64,000 bases of DNA from the NCBI GenBank assembly GCA_963838835.1, contig CAWITA010000016.1:558001-622000 (forward strand), in the 5' to 3' direction. This document shows positions 28,207-35,831 of this stretch, piece after piece. Below the pieces are notes generated by a model that was not told the DNA's origin, made no database searches, and saw nothing but the letters and a program-made list of their open reading frames with translations. The position numbers and the translations under genes were made by a program. This DNA is from Bog-473 sp963838835. GTDB lineage: Bacteria; Actinomycetota; Acidimicrobiia; Acidimicrobiales; RAAP-2. Position 1 is the first letter of the stretch. The number at the start of each line of letters is the position of its first letter.

Positions 28207-29037
28207 TCACAGCTTGCCCGCGCCCCCCGAGCGCGCTCGGATCATGGCGTCCTGCACGAAAGAAGCGGCCAGCTGGCCGTCGGCGCGGAAGATGTCGCCG
28301 TGTCCGTAGCTGCGGCCGTGTCCGGCGTATGAGCTCGATTGCTGCAGCAGGTGCCACTCGGCGGCCGGGCAGCGCTCGTGGTAGGTCAGCGTGTGGCTGA
28401 GCACCCCGGTTGACAGCGTCTTGTGCGCCTGGGCCTGGCCCACGCCCTTGTGCGGGCGCATGGCGGTGGCGATGAGGAAACCGTCGGTGGAGTAGGCCAC
28501 CAGGGCCTGGTCGATGGCCGGGTCGTCCGGCGCGCCCTCGAAGCGGACCCACACGTCCAGCTCGGCCGGGCCCACCAGGTCCGGGTCGCTGATGTCGACG
28601 TCACCCACGATGCCCATCTGCCATACGCCCTCGCCGCGAACGTGTCCCGCCACGTCCTCGGGCTTCGACGACGCCCGGGGCGTGTCGCCGTGGCGGATCA
28701 CATCGTCCTCGTCCGCGCTCAACAACACCAGTGAGCGGGTGCACAACGTGTCGCCCTGGCTGATGGTCACCGTGCTCGACGCCACCGAGCGCCCGCTGTG
28801 CATGCGCTCGACCGTGATGTCGAGGTCAGCGTCAGGCTGGGCGCCGCGGGCGAACACGGTGTGGAGCGTCTTGACCGACTTGCCCTCCTGGCTGGCCAGC
28901 GCGGCCATGATCGACTGGCCCAGCAGCTGGCCGCCGAAGACCACGCCGTGGGTCGACGACAGGTTGGAGCCGCGATAGCGGTCTTCACCGACGGGCTCGA
29001 GGGTCAGCGCCTCGACGAACGCGTCGATAGTGAACAT
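28207..29037 (-). CDS. tesB: Acyl-CoA thioesterase II (TesB family)
   Basis: 276 residues from ATG 29037 with AGGAG upstream; the upstream extension to 29202 is rejected. Double hot-dog fold: N-terminal half EPVGEDRYRGSNLSSTHGVV, then FGGQLLGQSIMAAL with the first helix, C-terminal half with HERCPAAEWHLLQQSSSYAG and GRSYGHGDIFRADGQLAASF. Hydrolyses acyl-CoA to free acid and CoA in the cytoplasm; substrate length not readable. Runs in the same direction as the glycosidase but the intergenic gap makes an operon unlikely. Confidence 0.92.
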   Translation of the reverse strand: MFTIDAFVEALTLEPVGEDRYRGSNLSSTHGVVFGGQLLGQSIMAALASQEGKSVKTLHTVFARGAQPDADLDITVERMHSGRSVASSTVTISQGDTLCTRSLVLLSADEDDVIRHGDTPRASSKPEDVAGHVRGEGVWQMGIVGDVDISDPDLVGPAELDVWVRFEGAPDDPAIDQALVAYSTDGFLIATAMRPHKGVGQAQAHKTLSTGVLSHTLTYHERCPAAEWHLLQQSSSYAGHGRSYGHGDIFRADGQLAASFVQDAMIRARSGGAGKL

Positions 29038-29292
29038 CGGGTCTCCTTCTCTTGGGCCGGTACCGCCACGAGGCTGATACTCTGGCTTGCAGAGGATGAT
29101 AACTCCAGGGGTCAACGTGCGGACCTGGGTGGTTCTCGATGGTGGCATCGATAGTGATCGTCCTAGGGGCGTGGTCGAGCTGACGACTGGATACTGATCC
29201 ACGAATCAAGGAACGAGCACGGCATCGGTAGGGTGGCAGCTTCCGTTTAGGCAGACTCAGATGTCTCGTCGTCTTGAGTTGAGGGGGCGATC

Positions 29293-30162
29293 ATGGGTGA
29301 GGGACATTTGGTCGAGGTCGCCGACACGAAGCTCTTCGTGGAGGAGCGCGGCGCCGCTCAGGGGTTCCCGGTCCTGGTGCTGCACGGCGGCCCGGGTCTT
29401 GACCACCACATGTTCGGTGACTACCTCGATCCCGTGATCGCAGACGGCCGCTACAGGTTGGTCTTGATCGACGAACGGTCCCAGGGTCGCTCGGATCGGT
29501 CAACCGCGCCACACACGTGGACGATCGAAAGGATGGCGGCCGATATCAGTGCCCTGGCGGAGTCGCTGGATCTGTCGTCGTACGCGGTGCTCGGCCATTC
29601 ATTCGGGGCGTTCCTTGCTCTGCAACACGCCGTCGACTTCCCCGGTGCTGCGAAAGCGACGATCGTCTCGGCCGGAGTTGCGTCGGCCCGCTGGCTGGCG
29701 CGCGTGGAGGACGAGCTGGCAGCCTTCGAGCCGGTCGAGTTGCGCGAGCAGGTCGCGTCCTCCTGGGCACGTGAGGCCACGGCCCAAACGGAGGATGAGA
29801 CCAAGACGATCTGGCTCGACCAATTGCCGTTCCATTTCTGGGACCCCGGTGATCCTCGGATCGACGACTACGCCCTGCGCACCGCGCAGGTACGATACGC
29901 GCCCGACGTGCTCCGCCAGTTCGCGACGGGCGACTACGGCGGTATCGAGGTCGAGGACCGGCTGCCTACAGTGCCACAACCGGTGCTCGTGCTGTCGGGC
30001 CGGCACGACCGCACCTGCGGCGTTGATGCCGGCGAGGACATGGCCAAACGGCTGCCCCGCACGGAATTCGTCGTGTTCGAGGACTCAGGCCACATGTTCT
30101 TCGTCGAAGAGCAGGAGCGCTACGTGACTACGCTGGGCGACTTCCTAGCCAAACATCTGTGA
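29293..30162 (+). CDS. Alpha/beta-fold hydrolase, proline iminopeptidase-like
   Basis: 289 residues from ATG 29293. Oxyanion motif HGGPGLDHHMF, strand-4 DERSQGRSDRST, nucleophile elbow LGHSFGAFLALQ with the catalytic Ser, acid in VLSGRHDRTCG, and histidine in EDSGHMFFVEEQ, so the triad is complete. HGGPG is typical of prolyl aminopeptidases and related amidases. Cytosolic (no signal). Divergent from the thioesterase by about 250 bases. Confidence 0.9.
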   Translation: MGEGHLVEVADTKLFVEERGAAQGFPVLVLHGGPGLDHHMFGDYLDPVIADGRYRLVLIDERSQGRSDRSTAPHTWTIERMAADISALAESLDLSSYAVLGHSFGAFLALQHAVDFPGAAKATIVSAGVASARWLARVEDELAAFEPVELREQVASSWAREATAQTEDETKTIWLDQLPFHFWDPGDPRIDDYALRTAQVRYAPDVLRQFATGDYGGIEVEDRLPTVPQPVLVLSGRHDRTCGVDAGEDMAKRLPRTEFVVFEDSGHMFFVEEQERYVTTLGDFLAKHL

Positions 30163-30284
30163 ACTTCCGCCGAGTCAACGTGACCGGAGGGCGGCGCATA
30201 GCGTTCAGGGCCTTGGATTATCGCCCCCGATTGGGAAGTGCGATAACCGAGCAGGTTCCGGGGTATCCCCGTTCGCCAATGAGG

Positions 30285-30312
30285 GAGGGTGGGACAGTTC
30301 GGCACCGTGGGG
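30285..30312 (+). repeat. Dispersed GGTGGGAC-type repeat, copy A
   Basis: GAGGGTGGGACAGTTCGGCA followed by CCGTGGGG. Differs from copy B (30915-30943) at only a few positions; the two copies flank the DUF1707 gene. Further, weaker copies are at 20324, 41283 (reverse), 34670 and 36750. Could be ends of small mobile elements or binding sites. Confidence 0.5.
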
Positions 30313-30324
30313 CACCACGGACTA

Positions 30325-30786
30325 TCAGCTGATTTGGGGTAGGTCCCGAGTGACCTCGAACAAATCTCCAACGGTACTGGCCCTGAGCGTGGCGTCCAAT
30401 CGACCATTGAGATCGTCAAGGGTCAGTCGTCCAGCCTCAAAGTGATGACGCAGTTCCTTCGTAGCTCGTTCTCGGTCTTCATCGGAAGCGAGCATCTTCG
30501 AGCCTTCGCCTTGGCGCAGGCCGGGCGGCTCAACGCCGATGTCGAGCGGTGTGGAGCCTGCCTTCTGTAGTCGGGGCCTCGCAGACGCCAGATAAACGAT
30601 GCTTGCTACGACGCCACCAAGGTTGAGGAAAACCGAGAGAACTACAAGGATCACGATCCATCTGGTCTTGTCGCTCCCGATTTGTTGAAATGAGTTGGCG
30701 GGGCGGCGAGCGGCATCGATGATTGCCCAGAGCGGGATTCCGATAGCGATTGCCACTCCGAGGAGAATCAGTAGATCTACAAACAT
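30325..30786 (-). CDS. Membrane protein with C-terminal DUF1707
   Basis: 153 residues from ATG 30786 (GAGG upstream; an in-frame start at 30849 is rejected). Two membrane helices, residues about 2-24 (FVDLLILLGVAIAIGIPLW) and 45-68 (WIVILVVLSVFLNLGGVVAS), then the DUF1707 block SDEDRERATKELRHHFEAGR followed by LTLDDLNGRLDATLRAST. In most proteins DUF1707 is N-terminal; here it is C-terminal behind the membrane part. Role unknown, possibly a membrane-linked regulator. Flanked by repeat copies A and B. Confidence 0.85.
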   Translation of the reverse strand: MFVDLLILLGVAIAIGIPLWAIIDAARRPANSFQQIGSDKTRWIVILVVLSVFLNLGGVVASIVYLASARPRLQKAGSTPLDIGVEPPGLRQGEGSKMLASDEDRERATKELRHHFEAGRLTLDDLNGRLDATLRASTVGDLFEVTRDLPQIS

Positions 30787-30914
30787 TGTGAACCTCGACC
30801 GTCCCAAAAGTATGCCGACTTGGAGACCGATACTGAGCCTCATCACCATAGTTTCGCGGTGCTGGAACTCAAGAACCTCGGGAATCTGAGCGATCCAGTG
30901 TCCTTGTACGCCCG

Positions 30915-30943
30915 GAGGGTGGGACGGTTCAGCGCCATGGGGA
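30915..30943 (+). repeat. Dispersed GGTGGGAC-type repeat, copy B
   Basis: GGAGGGTGGGACGGTTCAGC followed by GCCATGGGG, 630 bases from copy A and in the same orientation. Confidence 0.5.
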
Positions 30944-30982
30944 TACCGAGAGTGCCAGGAGAGGGGGTGTCATGATCTATCT

Positions 30983-31285
30983 GTGGGTACCCCTCAGGCG
31001 GCGACAGAGTTGATCCGCCAAGCAGCCAAAGCACTGACTTCCGGCCAGGGCTCAGTCACGCACCTCCGTGCGACTCTGCTTTCCAACATCCACGATCTAT
31101 GTCGGGATCACCCGTTAGAGGGTGACTACCTCGGTCTCTTTCAGGCCCTGGAACGTTGGGAGGCCTCGGTTGGGAGGCCTCGGTTGGGACCGAGCACAAC
31201 GAAGTCCAGCACGAGATCAGAACGTGGCCGAACGATTAGCGGCGAGCTAGCCCAATACGCCGTACATGGTGAGTGGGAGGCATAA
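30983..31285 (+). CDS. Hypothetical protein, C-terminus shifted by a 14-bp tandem duplication
   Basis: 100 residues from GTG 30983. The first 60 read as a helical protein (LIRQAAKALTSGQGSVTHLR then ATLLSNIHDLCRDHPLEGDY and ALERWEASVG). At 31155-31189 the unit GTTGGGAGGCCTCG is repeated twice and begun a third time; 14 is not a multiple of three. Removing one unit changes the tail to EASVGTEHNEVQHEIRTWPND with a stop at 31239, which reads better than the actual tail. No known domain; I do not recognise it. Confidence 0.55.
   Translation: MGTPQAATELIRQAAKALTSGQGSVTHLRATLLSNIHDLCRDHPLEGDYLGLFQALERWEASVGRPRLGPSTTKSSTRSERGRTISGELAQYAVHGEWEA
31155..31189 (+). repeat. 14-bp tandem duplication inside the gene at 30983
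   Basis: GTTGGGAGGCCTCG twice plus a partial third copy GTTGGGA. Shifts the frame of the host gene. Confidence 0.75.
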
Positions 31286-31322
31286 TCTTTTCGGCTGGGG
31301 TCGAAGGAGGCATGCTTGCCAA

Positions 31323-31718
31323 ATGCCGATTCGTGGCCTTGACGAGCTATTGGCTGAACTCACTGTGAGTCAGCGGCTTGGGAGCTGGTGCATGGTCAGC
31401 GGTGTCGCACTAGGTGACGACGTAGACGTGGCGGCAATGGTCACCGAGGCCGAAGGCACCACGGTCGTCATCAGCGCGGCCGATGCCATGCGGATGGGTC
31501 GAGAACCCGAATTCGTCGCTGCGTGGCTCACGTTGAACGTTGAGTCGGCGCTCGATGCGGTAGGCCTGACTGCGGCGGTCTCCAGTGCCTTGGCCGCGGA
31601 CGGGATCCCCTGCAATATGCTGACTGGCTATCACCACGATCATCTGCTGGTACCGATTGAAAATGCAGAGCGGGCGATTGCGATTCTGAATGCTCTTAGT
31701 GAGGCACACAGTCAATAA
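31323..31718 (+). CDS. ACT-like domain protein
   Basis: 131 residues from ATG 31323, 12 bases after GGAGG. Two ACT-like halves: residues about 10-60 (RLGSWCMVSGVALGDDVDVA) and 70-131 (ALDAVGLTAAVSSALAADGIPCNMLTGYHHDHLLVP). ACT domains bind amino acids. In this free-standing form (no enzyme attached) it resembles the small ACT proteins grouped with aspartokinase-regulatory families. No effector can be read. Confidence 0.8.
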   Translation: MPIRGLDELLAELTVSQRLGSWCMVSGVALGDDVDVAAMVTEAEGTTVVISAADAMRMGREPEFVAAWLTLNVESALDAVGLTAAVSSALAADGIPCNMLTGYHHDHLLVPIENAERAIAILNALSEAHSQ

Positions 31719-31803
31719 ACGCCGGTGTGGAGACCCTTCTACGTTCTGGCGAGCGGTCGAGGCACTCGGATAGTCCCGCGGTGTGGAAGGCCTTCCTGAG
31801 TGG

Positions 31804-32103
31804 TCATCGGGGTCGAACGAATCCGGCAAGCATCTTGCCGACCTCGATGTTTGCAGTGCCGGAAGTGACCGCTGGATCGCTAGCAGCGAAGGCGCGGAGT
31901 TCCTCCTCGTCGTCGGCTTCGACCACGCCGAGACCCCACGACCCACTGCTGTCGAGCACCGGGCCAAAGATCACCATACGACCGGCGTCGATGAGCGGCT
32001 GCCAGTAGGCAGCATGGCGGCCCATGATCTCGCGCTCCTCATCAGTCATGTCCAGAGCGAACGTCGGGCGAGGTGCCATGAGCCGGAAGACGAAAGTGCT
32101 CAT
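31804..32103 (-). CDS. YciI-like protein
   Basis: 99 residues, ATG 32103. Single YCII-related ferredoxin-like domain: MAPRPTFALDMTDEEREIMG then RHAAYWQPLIDAGRMVIFGP, with the conserved His and Asp of the putative active site (H in GRHAAYW, D in SDPAV). Biochemical function of most family members is unknown. Confidence 0.85.
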   Translation of the reverse strand: MSTFVFRLMAPRPTFALDMTDEEREIMGRHAAYWQPLIDAGRMVIFGPVLDSSGSWGLGVVEADDEEELRAFAASDPAVTSGTANIEVGKMLAGFVRPR

Positions 32104-32295
32104 ACGCCGAGTCTATGGATGAAGGGGGTGCCCTGGGGAGGGTTGCTGGTCATGAGGGATCCCGACTGCACACGACTACAAGAGTGTCCCCATACGCCTG
32201 CGTCCTCACCGGGACGGGGTCAGTTCGCGGCGGGAAGTTAAGGGGGCGACGACCACAAATCCATCCTTCCCCTCGCTGGAGCCAGCGGTAGATTC

Positions 32296-32466
32296 ATGGG
32301 TCATGCTTCGCAGGGTGAGAAAGTTCACATTCGTCTCAGCCTTGTCGCTTGCGCAGCCGTTTCCGTTTCCTTGTTGGCCATCTCGACCGCTTCCGCCGAA
32401 GCACGCACAACAAAGACGGGCGAGACGATACCTGCGTCAGCATGGTTACGAAGCACCAAAAAGTGA
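32296..32466 (+). CDS. Possible small secreted peptide, 56 residues
   Basis: ATG 32296 opens 56 codons that look like a signal peptide: HIRLSLVACAAVSVSLLAIS then TASAEARTTKTGETIPASAW. The hydrophobic core with an A-S-A cleavage site is convincing; the mature part would be only about 25 residues. The frame next to it (from 32442) is also open (HQKVTAAAISACEHSS...), so a frameshift joining the two into one secreted protein is possible. No strong ribosome site. Confidence 0.4.
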   Translation: MGHASQGEKVHIRLSLVACAAVSVSLLAISTASAEARTTKTGETIPASAWLRSTKK

Positions 32467-32744
32467 CCGCGGCGGCCATTTCAGCTTGCGAACACTCTTC
32501 ACTGAAGGTGCTCCACGTCTGTCCGAAGGGCTTAAGTACGGTCTTTGTGAACGTCAATGATCGCACCTACGGATACCGACTTAACTCGCGACCCATTTTG
32601 CTTGCTAAGCAGTACGGCATGGGTGCAATCAGCCAGACTTGCGGCTATCAAAAAGGGTGACCGAGAGTTCCTTCGGGGTGCCCCCTTCCAAGCCGGATAT
32701 GTGACCGCACAGCTCCTCAACGTCCCCGCCAAAAGGAGCGCCGC
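32467..32744. other. Gap, possibly the rest of a frameshifted secreted protein
   Basis: Frame from 32442 to 32660 continues protein-like (KVLHVCPKGLSTVFVNVNDR then TYGYRLNSRPILLAK), which would fit as the mature part of the signal peptide at 32296 if one indel lay between. Not provable by eye. Confidence 0.35.
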
Positions 32745-32957
32745 TTAACTGTCGTCCAGGTGTCGCAGACACAGGTGACAGCGGTCGGCGGGTGGCGTCT
32801 CGTCCCAGGCGCGCAGTCGGGCGCCGTAAAGGATCTGACTTCCGCACACGGCGCGCAGGTCGAGAGGTGCATTAACCAGGTGCCACGTGTCGCTCCCGTC
32901 GGGTTGCAGGACACCGTGCAGCTCCATCTCTTCCGTCACGGCGGCAGGGTAAGCCAC
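32745..32957 (-). CDS. Small hypothetical protein with CxxC
   Basis: 70 residues from GTG 32957. TEEMELHGVLQPDGSDTWHL then VNAPLDLRAVCGSQILYGAR and a C-terminal CHLC pair (ADRCHLCLRHLDD). May bind a metal with the CxxC and a nearby cysteine. Not a family I can name. Confidence 0.6.
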   Translation of the reverse strand: MAYPAAVTEEMELHGVLQPDGSDTWHLVNAPLDLRAVCGSQILYGARLRAWDETPPADRCHLCLRHLDDS

Positions 32958-33231
32958 ACACCGCGAGCATCGATAGGGACTATGGTCCCTTCCTGGGCCT
33001 GGCGCGGAATGGCCCAGACCTCCTACGCCACTGCCCCGCGTCGTATCGCCCGCTGTTCGCGCTCCGTCGTCCCGCCCCGCAGTACGAACAGTCTGCCCCC
33101 GTTCATCGCCGGGACTGGGAGCACCTCAGCACATTTTGGGCTAGGCCCGCTGAGTCCTGCTCGGAACCGCCAAGGCCGACCCATCGCGTACGAGTGGAGC
33201 GAGAGGAGCATTCTGGACAGACTGTGTCTTA
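32958..33231. other. Gap of about 270 bases
   Basis: Promoter space between a reverse gene and the forward hydrolase-cyclase gene; nothing recognised. Confidence 0.5.
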
Positions 33232-34578
33232 GTGGCCGACGTACCCGAGACCCGTTACGCCAAGATGGCCGATGGCCCCCACATCGCGTATCAAATAGCT
33301 GGCGATGGGCCCGCGGACCTCATGTTCATGCACTCGCTCGGAAGCCATATCGAAGCGGCATGGGATGTGCCGGCCTTTGCTCGTGGCTTCCTTCGGTTGG
33401 CATCCTTCAGCCGGCTGATCCGCTTCGACATTAGGGGATCGGGTCTGTCCGACCCCTTGAGCCTGTCCGAGCAACCCACGCTCGAAGAGCGCGCCAAGGA
33501 GATGCTGGCGGTGCTCGATGCGGCGGGATCCGAACGGGCAGCCCTCGTCGCCAACAACCTCGGCGGGCTGTTGGCGATCTTCTTCGCCGCAACCCATCCT
33601 AAGCGCACGTCCTCGCTCGTGCTCGACGGGTGCTACGCCCGGCTGGCCCGAGCACCTGACTATCCCTGGGGCGTGCCGAGCGAGATCCTCGACCGAGCGG
33701 TGGCCCGAGCAAAAGGCGGCGCCGGACCTGCGGAGGCGGACCCCGTGATGTACCTAGCTCCCAATGCGTACCAGGACAGCGAGTTCGCGACCCACTTTCG
33801 GCGCTACTACCGCTCGGTGTCGGGCCCTGCCGCGGCGGGGGCGATGGCCGAGATGGCGGTCTTCGCAGACGTGCGGCCAGTGCTTGGTGCCATCCAAGCG
33901 CCCGCCCTCGTGATGTATCGAAGCGGTGACCGCTTCGCCGGGCGACCTCATGCCGAGTATCTGGCTCAACACATCTCGGATGCCAAGCTGGTTCAACTCC
34001 CTGGTGAGGACAACCTGATCTTCGTCGGTGACAGTGGCGCCGCCGTGGCTGAGATCGAGGCTTTCTTGACCGGCGCCCGTCACGCCGCGGACACGGACCG
34101 GGTCTTGGCCACCGTGCTCTTCACCGACATCGTCGGATCGACCGAGCATGCTGCTGAGCTTGGAGATCGGCGCTGGCGGGACCTGCTCGACAGCCACGAC
34201 CAGGTGGTACGCCGCCAGCTCGAACGCTTCGGAGGCCGGGAGGTCAACACCGCGGGAGATGGCTTCTTGGCCACTTTCGATGGACCCGGACACGCGATCC
34301 AGTGTGCCTGTGCTATCCGGGACGCAGTGCGCTCCCTGGGTGTCGCCGTTCGGGTGGGGCTGCACACGGGGGAGATCGAAGTACGGGGCACCGATGTGGC
34401 CGGGATGGCCGTCCACATAGGTGCCCGGGTGTCGGCTCTCGCCGGTCCGGGCGAGGTACTGGTCTCATCGACGGTCAAGGACCTCGTGGTCGGATCCAAC
34501 GTCGAGTTCACCGAACGAGGAGAGCGCGAGCTGAAAGGCGTACCAGGGACCTGGCATCTGTTCGCCGTGCACGGCTGA
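33232..34578 (+). CDS. Alpha/beta-hydrolase fused to class III cyclase, nucleophile replaced
   Basis: 448 residues from GTG 33232; paralogue of the gene at 20559 with the same two-domain order. Hydrolase half: DIRGSGLSDPLSL, and the nucleophile turn reads VANNLGGLLAIFFAA, so the expected serine is leucine and the domain is unlikely to be catalytic. Cyclase half: LFTDIVGSTEHAAELGDRRW and TAGDGFLATFDGP supply the metal aspartates, VGLHTGEIEVRGTDVAGMAV HIGARV the adenine-site region (His for Asn). An inactive hydrolase in front of an intact cyclase suggests a ligand-sensing role (inference). Confidence 0.88.
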   Translation: MADVPETRYAKMADGPHIAYQIAGDGPADLMFMHSLGSHIEAAWDVPAFARGFLRLASFSRLIRFDIRGSGLSDPLSLSEQPTLEERAKEMLAVLDAAGSERAALVANNLGGLLAIFFAATHPKRTSSLVLDGCYARLARAPDYPWGVPSEILDRAVARAKGGAGPAEADPVMYLAPNAYQDSEFATHFRRYYRSVSGPAAAGAMAEMAVFADVRPVLGAIQAPALVMYRSGDRFAGRPHAEYLAQHISDAKLVQLPGEDNLIFVGDSGAAVAEIEAFLTGARHAADTDRVLATVLFTDIVGSTEHAAELGDRRWRDLLDSHDQVVRRQLERFGGREVNTAGDGFLATFDGPGHAIQCACAIRDAVRSLGVAVRVGLHTGEIEVRGTDVAGMAVHIGARVSALAGPGEVLVSSTVKDLVVGSNVEFTERGERELKGVPGTWHLFAVHG

Positions 34579-34666
34579 GACCCGACCCGTACGTGCTGAT
34601 CTTCTCCGATTGAGGTGCCCCCGAAGATCCGCCAGCTATCCGACGTAGCCTGCCCCCGTACATTGC

Positions 34667-34700
34667 CGGGAAGGTGGGACACTTTGGCTGCGCACATTTG
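34667..34700 (+). repeat. Dispersed GGTGGGAC-type repeat, weak copy
   Basis: AAGGTGGGACACTTTGGCTG, in the gap after the cyclase gene; only the first 12 bases match the better copies well. Confidence 0.3.
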
Positions 34701-34786
34701 GGACATTCCCGTGATTCGTCGCTTTGCTACTCGTATCTTGCCTTTTTGGACTAGCGACCAAGCATGATGGCGTGAAGAAAACACGG

Positions 34787-34820
34787 CCCCCGATCCAGGT
34801 TGTGGGACAGGGGGCTGTGT
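34787..34820 (-). terminator. Stem-loop after the small secreted gene
   Basis: AACACGGCCCCC pairs with GGGGGCTGTGTT (one G-U) around an 11-base loop, 30 bases beyond the stop of the reverse gene at 34851. GC-rich stem without a U tract, as usual for actinobacterial terminators. It also lies downstream of the forward cyclase gene and could serve both. Confidence 0.55.
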
Positions 34821-34850
34821 TCGGCTTCAAACGAGCGTGCTAGGTACCTT

Positions 34851-35123
34851 CTACGGCACGATTCCAGTAGTGCAGTAGGACACGACGAACTGATGGATCT
34901 CCTTTGGCGTCGCCCCAAGCTCCTTGGCGAAGTTGCCGATTCCAGGCCCCGGCGCCACGAAGTGGCCCTGGGCGAGCCATGCCGTCGTCTGACCAACGCA
35001 GTTCGGCGTAGCTGGTGTGCCCGGCGCATTGACGCTGGCGCCCGCGATCCCGCTAAGACCTAACCCGATACCTGCGGTACATAGTGCTGCCGTTGCCACC
35101 ATGATCTTGAGTGTCTTTGGCAT
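34851..35123 (-). CDS. Small secreted protein
   Basis: 90 residues from ATG 35123 (GGAGGAGAA upstream). Signal peptide: KTLKIMVATAALCTAGIGLG then LSGIAGASVNAPG with A-x-A-type cleavage. Mature part about 58 residues with two cysteines (ATPNCVGQTTAW and VVSYCTTGIVP) that could form one disulfide. Contains KELGATPKEIHQFV. Not a recognised family; similar small exported proteins occur in actinobacteria. Confidence 0.75.
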   Translation of the reverse strand: MPKTLKIMVATAALCTAGIGLGLSGIAGASVNAPGTPATPNCVGQTTAWLAQGHFVAPGPGIGNFAKELGATPKEIHQFVVSYCTTGIVP

Positions 35124-35261
35124 TGTTCTCCTCCTGTGCTGGATTAGCAGATGCGCCTCTCGGGGGTTTGCAAAGGGGTATTGAACACCGTGCGCCCATT
35201 CGGTGAAGATGTCAATTTCGGTTGCAGATTCAGCCCGATTGAGTGTCCCCGTTCACGAGAG

Positions 35262-35462
35262 TCACCTGGCTGGCGGCGGCTCCCCGAATCGGAGGCCTTC
35301 GGTGTTGCCAGGGTGGAGCGCGCCTGCGGTGACCATCACGATCATCCGAAAGCGGTCGCTGAAGCGTTCGACCGGCTCGTCACCGAGATCGGCCTTGGCC
35401 CTCGCCGCTACGGCCGCCCAGTTGATCTTCTGGAGGTGACTCGGAGTCACGGTGGGGTGCAT
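35262..35462 (-). CDS. Possible small hypothetical protein
   Basis: 66 residues from ATG 35462, with AGAAGGG 6 bases upstream. HLQKINWAAVAARAKADLGD then EPVERFSDRFRMIVMVTAGA reads as a plausible globular protein, but there are overlapping frames on the other strand. Not recognised. Confidence 0.4.
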   Translation of the reverse strand: MHPTVTPSHLQKINWAAVAARAKADLGDEPVERFSDRFRMIVMVTAGALHPGNTEGLRFGEPPPAR

Positions 35463-35489
35463 GGCGCCCTTCTGATCTATGTCCTATAG

Positions 35490-35831
35490 CCGCACCCGAC
35501 CGTGACTAGCCGGCGAAACGACCGGCGCCGCCCCCGGTTTGGGTCGGGGGATGAGGCGCCAGCCGCGTCGCGTGGGACCACCGTAAATCGGTCAGCTGAA
35601 CCGCAATCGTACAAAGGGTGACGAAAAGGTTGCATCCCAGGTCCTTTCCTCGAAATGGCCAAGATCGCCGGCCGGGACCCCTGCCCCCTTACGGTTCGGA
35701 GAGGTAACCCCGAAGAGCCGGAACCGAGACCCTCCTGCAGGGAGCTATAGGGATATTTCGTCACCGGGAGGGTTGACGGGATGCCTCACTCGGGGCACCA
35801 GAATGGTGAAAACCCTGAGGAGGAGCCGCTC
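35490..35831 (+). other. Long structured leader upstream of the degV-family gene
   Basis: 340 bases without a gene. Contains a nested hairpin at 35524-35560 (GGCGCC-GCCCCCG-loop-CGGGGG-ATGA-GGCGCC) and a second one at 35695-35727 (GGTTCGG ... CCGGAACC). Between them lies ATCGGTCAGCTGAACCGCAA, which resembles the 3' conserved segment of the ydaO/c-di-AMP riboswitch, but I do not find the rest of that motif, so no riboswitch is called. A structured mRNA leader remains possible. Confidence 0.35.

Noticed and set aside
35490..35831. c-di-AMP riboswitch
   Set aside because: Only one short segment fits; the conserved 5' and middle motifs are missing, so no call was made.
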